Shown: positions 33,145-40,742 of the stretch, in pieces | Position numbering within the stretch: position 1 is the stretch's first letter | Layout: each line of letters starts with the position of its first letter | Program-made: the position numbers and the translations under genes | Assembly: GCF_002159835.1 (NCBI RefSeq) | Contig: NZ_NFJL01000009.1 | Coordinates: forward strand, 1-64,000 | Source of the DNA: Blautia sp. An249 | GTDB taxonomy: Bacteria > Bacillota > Clostridia > Lachnospirales > Lachnospiraceae | DNA: 64,000 nucleotides | Direction: 5' to 3' | The notes under the pieces: generated by a model | The model's input: the letters and a program-made list of their open reading frames with translations, nothing else | What the model was told of the DNA's origin: nothing | Database searches by the model: none

Positions 33145-34962
33145 GTGAAGACAATCCGAAGTATTGGAAAACATTTTTTAAATATGCGAATAAGGGGGAA
33201 AATGCTGTTTTCTCATATTTTTATTGCACTTATTCCCTTTTTTCTGGTAGGAGCTGTGGGCATCTTAATTTCTACAAAGGAAGAAGAAAAAAACGTTATG
33301 CAGCATACTGCTCAGATGGTAGGTCAGGTGCAGCAGACGGTGGATATATACGTAAACAGTATTGAAAAGACAGTTAATATGCTGATTGAAACCATTCATT
33401 ATAAAGAGCTGAGCACGCAGGAGCTGCAAACGGAACAACAGTGGGAAAAGTATAAAAAAGAACTGGAACAGAGCCTGAAGACAGTGTCGGATACCCATGA
33501 TGAGATTGCGGGTGTTTTCTTTGCTACGGAAAAAGGGTTTTACGCCAGCACTGGAATGTCGCGTGTATCCAGAGATCCGTTCCTTTTGGAAAGCTGGTAT
33601 CAGGAAGCGGCTGCCAATCCGGAAGAAATGCAGATACTCAGTGATACAACAGGAAGAAACATTATGACAGACGCCACGTACAGCATTGATGATGTATTTT
33701 CTGTGGCAAAGGCAGTGGCGGAGCCGGGAACAGGAGAGATTATGGGAGTGATTCTTCTGGATATTAAGCATGATATTATTTCCTCTGCTATTCAGGGAGC
33801 CAGTATTGGAAATGAAAGATTTGTGTTTGTCCTGGACAGTCAGGATCAGATGGTTTATGCTCCCACAAACCAGGTGGTGTACAGAATCAACCCTCAATGG
33901 CTTTCTGATGAAAAGATGCCGGTGACAGCCAGAATCAACGGAGAGAAGTTCCAGATTCGCTATCAGCAGTCAGAATATACCGGCTGGAAATTTGTCAGTG
34001 TAGCTTCTTTTCAGGAGATTATGCATGGAACAAATGTAATGCTGGTGATTTTTGGGACAGTTTTAATCATAACGCTTTTTATTGTTCTTCTGGTAGCTTT
34101 TCAGTTGTCAAAAACCATTACACAGCCGATTGTGGGACTGGCCCATTTAATGAAAGAGACAGAAAAAGGAGATTTGTCAGTACGTTTCCAGGGAGACTAT
34201 CAGGACGAAGTCAGCGAGCTGGGAAGAAAGTTTAACCACATGCTGGAACGGATTCAGAAACTTCTGGACGCGGTTTATCAGGAGCAGGAAAAGAAGAGAA
34301 AAGCCCAGCTAAAAGTGGTACAGGAGCAGTTTAAACCTCATTTTTTGTACAATACCCTGGATACCATCGGATGGATGGCAAGGGAACATAAAGCATATGA
34401 TATTGTGCATCTTGTAGATGCTCTGACTAATGTTTTCCGGGTGAGTTTAAGCCGCGGTAAAGACTATATTACCATCGAGGAAGAACTGCGGTATATTTCC
34501 AATTATCTGTACATACAGAAGATTCGTTATGGTTCTAAAGTGCTCTATGAAGTTCAGACAGATGAAGAAAGTAAGAAGGTCTATGCTCCCAAGCTGATAC
34601 TTCAGCCGTTGGTTGAAAACGCTATTTACCATGGAGTCAAAATGAAAAGAGGGGAAGGCCATTTAAAAATTTCCGTACAGAGGCGGGGAGAGGATGTGCT
34701 TCTGGAAGTGGAAGATGACGGCCGGGGAATGGATGCAGAGAAGGTGAGGCAGCTGACGGACTTACTGAATAAGCCCAGTGAGTCAGAGCAGAATCAGAGT
34801 TTTGGCCTGTTTTATGTAAAAGAACGTCTGCGTATCCGGTACGGAGAGAAGTTCCAGGTAACGGTGGCCAGTGAAAAGGAGAAAGGAACGAAAGTTTCAG
34901 TTATCGTACCTGCAGAATATCAGGAGGAAGGAAAGGGCGGTCAGGATGAAAAGAAAATATAA
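33145..34962 (+). CDS. Sensor histidine kinase, YesM type
   Basis: The 605-residue protein has a membrane helix near residues 19-40, an extracellular sensor (cache-like) of about 240 residues, a second helix near 293-318, a HAMP domain, the His_kinase motif FKPHFLYNTLDT with phosphoacceptor His399, and a HATPase domain (LVENAIYHG, DDGRGMD). Start GTG 33145 is kept because AAAGGAAAGG precedes it; ATG 33184 is the alternative. It should phosphorylate the regulator at 30574. It overlaps the next gene by 17 bp, so the tandem binding protein is made together with it and may hand ligands to its sensor. Confidence 0.88.
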   Translation: MKTIRSIGKHFLNMRIRGKMLFSHIFIALIPFFLVGAVGILISTKEEEKNVMQHTAQMVGQVQQTVDIYVNSIEKTVNMLIETIHYKELSTQELQTEQQWEKYKKELEQSLKTVSDTHDEIAGVFFATEKGFYASTGMSRVSRDPFLLESWYQEAAANPEEMQILSDTTGRNIMTDATYSIDDVFSVAKAVAEPGTGEIMGVILLDIKHDIISSAIQGASIGNERFVFVLDSQDQMVYAPTNQVVYRINPQWLSDEKMPVTARINGEKFQIRYQQSEYTGWKFVSVASFQEIMHGTNVMLVIFGTVLIITLFIVLLVAFQLSKTITQPIVGLAHLMKETEKGDLSVRFQGDYQDEVSELGRKFNHMLERIQKLLDAVYQEQEKKRKAQLKVVQEQFKPHFLYNTLDTIGWMAREHKAYDIVHLVDALTNVFRVSLSRGKDYITIEEELRYISNYLYIQKIRYGSKVLYEVQTDEESKKVYAPKLILQPLVENAIYHGVKMKRGEGHLKISVQRRGEDVLLEVEDDGRGMDAEKVRQLTDLLNKPSESEQNQSFGLFYVKERLRIRYGEKFQVTVASEKEKGTKVSVIVPAEYQEEGKGGQDEKKI

Positions 34963-36816
34963 AATTTTAATATTGCTGGCTGCGCTGTCTCTGGTTTTTG
35001 CAGGATGGAAACTGTACAGCAGCAAAATGATACAGTCAGAGCACGAGGATGAAATTGAATATGTGATCGGCGTTTCTCAGGCAAATATGAGAGAAGGCTG
35101 GAGGCTGGCTCTGATTCAGGAGATTGAGGAAGAAGCAAGGAAGCATAAAAATGTGCGGATTGTCACGATGGACGCCACTTCCAGCCTGAAAAAGCAGAAG
35201 CAGGATGTGGATAAACTGCAGAAATATGGAATTGATTTGCTGATTATTTCACCCTGTGATTCCAGCCATATGACAGAAAAGGTAAAAGAAGTTTATGAGA
35301 GAGGAATTCCCGTGATTGTTATGGATCGGGCCGTAGAAGTTTTGACTATTCTCTGTTTATCGGTCCGGACAATCAGTTGATTGGAAGTCAGGGAGGAGAG
35401 TGTGTTCTGGAGCTTCTGGGGGAGAAAGAAGGAACGGTTCTGGAACTGTGTGCTTCTTATGCAACGATTCAGAGTCAGGAGAGAAGTGCAGGTTTTGATG
35501 AAGTTATCGGGCAGTATCCGGGGATTCACAAAGAAACATGGAATCTGGAAAATGATATGAAGGATCCGGCCTATGACAGGGTCTATGTAAAAAAAGACGA
35601 GTTGGAAAAGGTGGATGTGATTTTTGCCAACAATGATGCGGTTGCCCTGGGAGCATATGAAGCTCTGACGGATCTGGGAATGGAGAAAGAAATTCCTGTT
35701 GTGGGATGTGACGGTTATACAGGAGAAAATGAAGGGGTGGATTTGGTGCTGCAAAATAAACTGGCAGCCACCATATCCTGCCCTACGGGAGGAAAAGAGG
35801 CTATCCAGTACGCCCTGAACATTCTGGAAGAAGACAGCGGCGTGCCCAAACAGGTGATTTTAAGAAGTCATACGATTCAGAAGAAGAATGCACGGGAGTA
35901 TCTGGAAAGAATCAGAAAAGACTATGAGGATAACGGAGAGGAAATTACTGTAGGATATTCTCAGGTGGGGACAGAAAGTCAGTGGAGGCTGGCGAATACC
36001 AGATCCATTAAAGAAGCAGCAGAGGAGTTTCACATTCAGTTATTTATGGAAGATGCTAATCAGTCTCAGGAGAAGCAGATAGAGGCCATCCGAAGTTTTA
36101 TTAAGAAAAAGGTGGATGTGATAGTGGTTTCTCCCGTTGTGGAGACGGGGTGGACAGAAGTTTTAAAGGAAGCCAGGGCCGCAGGAATTCCCGTGGTAAT
36201 GTCAGACAGAAAAATAGAGGCAGATTCCGATCTGGTAAATACTTATATCGGAGCTGATTTTGTGGAAGAGGGAAAACGGGCCATGCGGTGGATCCGGGAA
36301 AATGTGGAAACCGGAGATGGGACGAAGAAGATTCTGGAGCTTCAGGGAAACAAAGGAGCGTCTCCTACAGAGGAGAGAAGAAAAGGATTTCTGGAAATTC
36401 TGGAGAAATATCCCAGATATCAGATGGCTTACAGCGCCTACGGGGATTTTACTTACGAGGGCGGAAAGAAGATTGTTGAGGACTATTTAAAAGGTCAGGA
36501 ATGGGACATAGACATTATTTATTCTCACAATGACGATATGGCGCTGGGCGCTATTGAAGTTCTGGAGGAACACGGAATCCGTCCCGGTGTGGATGTGACA
36601 ATTGTTTCCGTGGATGCCACAAGAGATGCCTTTGAGGCTATGACAGAAGGAAAACTAAACTGTGCGGTGGAGTGTAATCCTCTTCTGGGGCCACAGCTTA
36701 TGAAGGCGGTGAGAGATATGGTGGCAGGGAAAGAAATGCCCCTTCGAATCATAACAGAAGAAAAAGTATACGATCAGACTACGGCAGAAAAAGAAATCGG
36801 AAAACGAAAATATTAA
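34946..36816 (+). pseudogene. Membrane-anchored tandem sugar-binding protein, interrupted by a one-base frameshift
   Basis: From ATG 34946 the gene encodes an N-terminal membrane anchor without a lipobox, then a type 1 sugar-binding domain that runs out of frame near 35338. Reading one base over restores the expected phrase FDYSLFIGPDNQLIGSQGGE. A single G appears to be missing in GAAGTTTT near 35337-35341. The remaining frame (to 36816) completes the first domain and adds a second that closely resembles the lipoprotein at 31882 (GYSQVGTESQWRLAN, PVVETGWTEVLKEA). Corrected length is about 623 residues. It is probably the ligand-binding partner of the kinase. A true mutation or a sequencing error are both possible. 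Confidence 0.82.
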
Positions 36817-36876
36817 AATCACATGTAGTTGCGGTTTTGAATAGACAGCGAACATACATTTGTAAAGAAAAAATAC

Positions 36877-36905
36877 TTGACAGTCTTTCTTTGATGGAGT
36901 ATGAT
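36877..36905 (+). promoter_or_regulatory. Promoter of ylxM-ffh
   Basis: TTGACA (36877-36882) and TATGAT (36900-36905) are 17 bases apart. The start point would lie only about 12 bases before the ylxM ATG. Confidence 0.75.
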
Positions 36906-36923
36906 AGGCAAGGTGATGAACAG

Positions 36924-37247
36924 ATGGAGAAATTTGTGGAGCAGACATTGCTGTATGATTTTTACGGAGAACTACTTACCAGTAAGCAGCGTCAGGTTTA
37001 TGAAAGTGTTGTCCTGGAAGATTATTCCTTAAGCGAGGTAGCCCAGGAGCTGGGAATCAGCCGGCAGGGCGTGCACGATATGATTCGGCGATGCAATAAA
37101 ATTCTGGAAGATTACGAAGGAAAGCTTCATCTGGTGGAGAAGTTTCTCCATATCCGTGAAAAAGTGCATGAAATTCACAAGCTGACCAAAAAATATCATG
37201 CCGAAGAGATAGCGGCAATATCCAGCGAAATTTTAGAGGAGTTATAA
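36924..37247 (+). CDS. ylxM: YlxM-family DNA-binding protein
   Basis: The 107-residue protein starts at ATG 36924 after AAGGTGA. It has a sigma-70 region 4-like helix-turn-helix ([20 protein letters not shown]) and ends three bases before ffh. YlxM proteins accompany ffh in Firmicutes and are thought to modulate the signal recognition particle; direct DNA targets are not established. An upstream in-frame extension exists but overlaps the promoter and is not used. Confidence 0.88.
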   Translation: MEKFVEQTLLYDFYGELLTSKQRQVYESVVLEDYSLSEVAQELGISRQGVHDMIRRCNKILEDYEGKLHLVEKFLHIREKVHEIHKLTKKYHAEEIAAISSEILEEL

Positions 37248-37250
37248 TCC

Positions 37251-38600
37251 ATGGCATTTGAAAGCTTAACCGATAAATTACAAAATGTATTTAAAAAGCT
37301 CAGAAGTAAAGGCCGTCTCACAGAAGCAGATGTAAAAACAGCTCTGAAAGAAGTAAAGATGGCCCTGCTGGAGGCAGACGTAAACTTTAAAGTAGTTAAG
37401 CAGTTCATAAAGTCTGTACAGGAGAGAGCCATTGGCCAGGACGTGATGAACGGCCTGAATCCCGGACAGATGGTAATAAAAATTGTAAATGAAGAACTGG
37501 TTTCCCTGATGGGAAGCGAGACTACAGAACTTCCCATTAAACCGGGCAAAGAAATGACAGTCATCATGATGGCAGGACTTCAGGGCGCCGGAAAAACAAC
37601 GACTGCGGCGAAACTGGCAGGGAAGCTGAAATCAAAAGGAAAGAATCCTCTTTTGGTTGCCTGTGATGTATATCGTCCCGCCGCGATTACCCAGCTGCAG
37701 GTAAATGGAGAAAAGCAGGGTGTTGAGGTCTTTTCCATGGGAGATAAACAGAAACCCGTGGATATTGCAAAGGCAGCAATCGAGCATGCCAGGTCAAACC
37801 AGCAGAATGTGGTGTTGATTGATACGGCAGGCCGTCTTCACATAGATGAAGACATGATGAGGGAACTGGAAGAGATTAAGGCCAATATCCAGGTGGATGC
37901 AACGGTTTTAGTTGTGGACGCCATGACAGGACAGGATGCTGTTAATGTGGCGGAGTCTTTCAGTCAGAAAGTAGGGATCGACGGAGTTATCCTTACAAAG
38001 ATGGACGGCGATACCCGAGGCGGTGCGGCTCTTTCCATTAAGGCAGTAAGCGGAAAACCGATTCTGTATGTGGGTATGGGTGAGAAGTTATCCGATCTGG
38101 AACAGTTTTATCCGGATCGAATGGCATCCAGAATCCTGGGAATGGGCGATGTGATGAGCCTGATTGAGAAAGCGGAAGCAGCTCTTGATCAGGACAAAGC
38201 AGAAGAAATGGGCAAACGCGCCATGAAAGGCGATTTCGGATTTGACGATTATCTGGAAAGTATGGAACAGATGAACAAGATGGGCGGACTGTCCAGTATC
38301 CTGAATATGCTTCCCGGAATCGGAGGCGGAAAAATAAAGGATATTGAAGGAATGATTGACGAGTCGGCTATGGACAGAACAAAAGCGATTATTTTGTCCA
38401 TGACGCCGAAGGAACGTTCCAATCCCTCAATTTTAAATGTATCCAGAAAGAACCGGATTGCAAAAGGAGCCGGAGTGAATATCAGTGAAGTGAACCGGCT
38501 TGTAAAACAGTTCGAACAGTCTAAGAAAATGATGAAACAAATGTCCGGCAGTATGGGCAGAAAAGGTGGTAAAAGAGGCGGCTTTAAGCTTCCCTTTTAA
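37251..38600 (+). CDS. ffh: Signal recognition particle protein Ffh
   Basis: The 449-residue GTPase binds 4.5S RNA and signal peptides. The N domain is followed by the G domain with GLQGAGKTTTAAKL, DTAGRLHIDEDM and TKMDGDTRGGAAL, and by a Met-rich M domain from about residue 325 ending in a basic RKGGKRGG tail. It works with FtsY (23831). It lies between ylxM and rpsP, the usual Firmicute order. Confidence 0.97.
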   Translation: MAFESLTDKLQNVFKKLRSKGRLTEADVKTALKEVKMALLEADVNFKVVKQFIKSVQERAIGQDVMNGLNPGQMVIKIVNEELVSLMGSETTELPIKPGKEMTVIMMAGLQGAGKTTTAAKLAGKLKSKGKNPLLVACDVYRPAAITQLQVNGEKQGVEVFSMGDKQKPVDIAKAAIEHARSNQQNVVLIDTAGRLHIDEDMMRELEEIKANIQVDATVLVVDAMTGQDAVNVAESFSQKVGIDGVILTKMDGDTRGGAALSIKAVSGKPILYVGMGEKLSDLEQFYPDRMASRILGMGDVMSLIEKAEAALDQDKAEEMGKRAMKGDFGFDDYLESMEQMNKMGGLSSILNMLPGIGGGKIKDIEGMIDESAMDRTKAIILSMTPKERSNPSILNVSRKNRIAKGAGVNISEVNRLVKQFEQSKKMMKQMSGSMGRKGGKRGGFKLPF

Positions 38601-38647
38601 CATAAATAAGAACAAATAAAACCAATAATATATGGAGGAAAACAAAA

Positions 38648-38893
38648 ATGGCAGTAAAAATCAGATTAAGAAGAATGGGACAGAAGAAAGCACCTTTCTA
38701 CAGAATTATCGTTGCAGATTCCAGATCCAAAAGAGATGGAAAATGTATTGAAGAGATTGGAACTTACGATCCCAACGTAGATCCAAGCGTATATAAAGTA
38801 GATGAAGAAGCAGCTAAGAAATGGCTGGCAGCAGGCGCACAGCCTACAGAAGTTGTAAGCAAGATCTTCAAGTTAGCCGGTATCGAAAAATAA
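38648..38893 (+). CDS. rpsP: 30S ribosomal protein S16
   Basis: The 81-residue basic protein begins [20 protein letters not shown] and contains [14 protein letters not shown], both typical of S16. TGGAGG precedes the ATG. It follows ffh and precedes the KH-domain gene, an order kept across Firmicutes. Confidence 0.97.
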   Translation: MAVKIRLRRMGQKKAPFYRIIVADSRSKRDGKCIEEIGTYDPNVDPSVYKVDEEAAKKWLAAGAQPTEVVSKIFKLAGIEK

Positions 38894-38933
38894 ATTCTGG
38901 ATTTTCCATTTCTAAAGACAGGGAGGACTTGTA

Positions 38934-39164
38934 ATGAAAGAATTAGTGGAAGTAATTGCAAAATCTCTTGTAGAAAATCCGGATGAAGTCAGTGTTACCG
39001 AAACAGAAAAAGAAGACATTATTCTGGTGGAATTAAAGGTTGGCGCTTCTGATATGGGTAAAGTAATCGGAAGACAGGGAAGAATCGCCAAAGCAATTCG
39101 TACGGTGGTAAAAGCTGCTTCATCAAAAAGCCCCAAAAAAGTGGTTGTAGATATTCTGCAGTGA
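38934..39164 (+). CDS. khpA: KH-domain RNA-binding protein KhpA
   Basis: The 76-residue protein is a single KH domain with the RNA-binding loop GRQGRIAKAI. KhpA (YlqC) works with KhpB/Jag in RNA binding linked to cell-wall growth. GGGAGG precedes ATG 38934. A terminator follows, splitting the ribosomal block from rimM-trmD. Confidence 0.92.
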   Translation: MKELVEVIAKSLVENPDEVSVTETEKEDIILVELKVGASDMGKVIGRQGRIAKAIRTVVKAASSKSPKKVVVDILQ

Positions 39165-39174
39165 AATAAGAGGG

Positions 39175-39215
39175 CATGTCTGCCGCAGGGCGTACTGCAG
39201 CAGACATGTTTTTTT
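39175..39215 (+). terminator. Terminator after khpA
   Basis: CATGTCTGC (39175-39183) pairs with GCAGACATG (39200-39208), with a smaller hairpin inside the loop, followed by seven T. Confidence 0.85.
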
Positions 39216-39252
39216 ATGTAACAGGAAATTCCGTCGGATTTCCTGTTACATA
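39209..39252 (+). repeat. Palindromic repeat copy A, directly after a terminator
   Basis: After the T-run, TATGTAACAGGAAAT and its complement ATTTCCTGTTACATA form a second hairpin. The first 36 bases (T-run through ATTTCCT) match the stretch at 40653-40688 with about five differences. It may be a small dispersed element or a second-stage terminator. Confidence 0.5.
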
Positions 39253-39302
39253 AAAAACGCTTTGCTGTGGATGCCGCCAGATGCAATAGAAGAGGAGTTT
39301 AT

Positions 39303-39809
39303 ATGGAAAAAATGCTGCGGGTGGGAGTAATTACCACCACACACGGAATCCGGGGAGAGGTGAAAGTTTATCCAACCACAGACTTTCCGGAACGTTTCCT
39401 GGATCTGGATACGGTCTGGCTGGATACAGGAAAAGAAAAAATAGAGCTGGAAATTGAGAAGGTTCGTTTTTTTAAACAACTGGTAATTCTGAAGTTTCAG
39501 GGAATTGATAACATTAATGATATAGAAAAATACAGGAAATGCGGTCTTTGGATTCCAAGAGAAAAGGGACAGCCTCTGGAAGAAGGGGAATATTATATTG
39601 CAGATTTACTGGGCATGGATGTATATCTGGAAGATCAGACTTTATTCGGAACTCTAAAGGATGTAATGGAAACGGGAGCCAATGACGTTTACATCGTGAC
39701 CACCCGGGAAGGGAAAGAAGTGCTGCTCCCGGCGATCAAAGACTGCATTCTGGATGTGGATATAGAAAATAATAAGATGACAGTTCATATCATGGACGGT
39801 CTGTTGTAA
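39303..39809 (+). CDS. rimM: 16S rRNA processing protein RimM
   Basis: Start ATG 39303 follows GAGGAG. The 168-residue protein has the N-terminal RimM barrel (VGVITTTHGIRGEVKVYP) and a C-terminal PRC-barrel (YYIADLLGMDVY, VLLPAIKDCILDVD). It binds ribosomal protein S19 and helps mature the 30S head. trmD follows 12 bp later. Confidence 0.95.
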   Translation: MEKMLRVGVITTTHGIRGEVKVYPTTDFPERFLDLDTVWLDTGKEKIELEIEKVRFFKQLVILKFQGIDNINDIEKYRKCGLWIPREKGQPLEEGEYYIADLLGMDVYLEDQTLFGTLKDVMETGANDVYIVTTREGKEVLLPAIKDCILDVDIENNKMTVHIMDGLL

Positions 39810-39821
39810 CAGGAGAGAACC

Positions 39822-40568
39822 ATGAATTATCACGTATTGACCTTATTTCCGGAAATGATCCGCCAGGGGCTGGAGACCAGTATTATCGGAAGAGCCATGG
39901 CAAAGGGAATTATAAGTCTGGAAGCTGTAAATATTCGGGATTATGCCTTTAATAAACATCAGAAAGTAGACGACTATCCATACGGAGGGGGCGCAGGAAT
40001 GGTCATGCAGGCTGAGCCTGTATTCCTGGCCTATGAAGCAGTAAAAGCGAAAATTGGAAGAAAGCCCCGCACTGTTTATCTGACTCCCCAGGGGAATGTC
40101 TTTCATCAGGAAATGGCCAAAGAAATGGCAAAAGAGGAAGACCTGGTATTTCTTTGCGGTCATTATGAGGGAATTGACGAGAGGGTTCTGGAAGAAATTG
40201 TAACCGATTATGTATCCATTGGAGACTATGTTCTAACCGGAGGCGAACTCCCGGCAATGGTGATGATAGATTCCATTTCCAGAATGGTTCCCGGCGTTCT
40301 CAGCAACCAGGAATCCGGAGAAACCGAAACTTTCGCCGGAAATCTTCTGGAATATCCGCAGTACAGCCGGCCGGAAGAGTGGCGGGGAAGAAAGGTTCCG
40401 GAAGTACTGTTGTCCGGACATCATGCCAACGTGGAAAAGTGGAGAAGAGAACAGTCCATTCTCCGTACCTGGAAAATGCGGTCGGATCTTCTGGAAAAGG
40501 CAGAACTGACAGGAAAAGAGAGAACATGGCTGGCCCGGGAAATCGAAAAAGTTCAGAACAGAAATTGA
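39822..40568 (+). CDS. trmD: tRNA (guanine-N1)-methyltransferase
   Basis: The 248-residue SPOUT enzyme methylates G37 of tRNAs read with a G at position 36. Family phrases are LTLFPEMIRQGLETS, DDYPYGGGAGMVM, LCGHYEGIDERV and the knot segment IGDYVLTGGELPAM. It forms the rimM-trmD pair. The usual next gene rplS is absent here; a terminator follows. Confidence 0.96.
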   Translation: MNYHVLTLFPEMIRQGLETSIIGRAMAKGIISLEAVNIRDYAFNKHQKVDDYPYGGGAGMVMQAEPVFLAYEAVKAKIGRKPRTVYLTPQGNVFHQEMAKEMAKEEDLVFLCGHYEGIDERVLEEIVTDYVSIGDYVLTGGELPAMVMIDSISRMVPGVLSNQESGETETFAGNLLEYPQYSRPEEWRGRKVPEVLLSGHHANVEKWRREQSILRTWKMRSDLLEKAELTGKERTWLAREIEKVQNRN

Positions 40569-40615
40569 CAGGGCAGGATTCCCGTGATAAGATAAAACAA
40601 ATAGCAGAAAAGCAG

Positions 40616-40659
40616 AAAGAACAAGGATGTTCCAAAAGGAATTTCCCTGTTCTTTTTTT
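40616..40659 (+). terminator. Terminator after trmD
   Basis: AAAGAACAAGGA (40616-40627) pairs with TCCCTGTTCTTT (40644-40655) with one mismatch, followed by a T-run. Confidence 0.75.
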
Positions 40660-40690
40660 ATGTAATAGGAAATTTTGCCGAATTTCCTAG
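40653..40690 (+). repeat. Palindromic repeat copy B, directly after a terminator
   Basis: This stretch repeats the T-run, ATGTAA and inverted AGGAAATT / AATTTCCT arms of the element at 39209. It diverges after ATTTCCT, so the outer stem of copy A is lost here. Confidence 0.5.
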
Positions 40691-40742
40691 CGGCGCTGAA
40701 CGAAGACGTGTGTTTTGGTGAAAATTTTTCAGGGAGGGAATT

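Noticed and set aside
35377..36816. The second frame of the tandem binding protein as an independent gene
   Set aside because: It has no ribosome site or signal peptide and begins inside the first binding domain, so it is the continuation of the 34946 gene.
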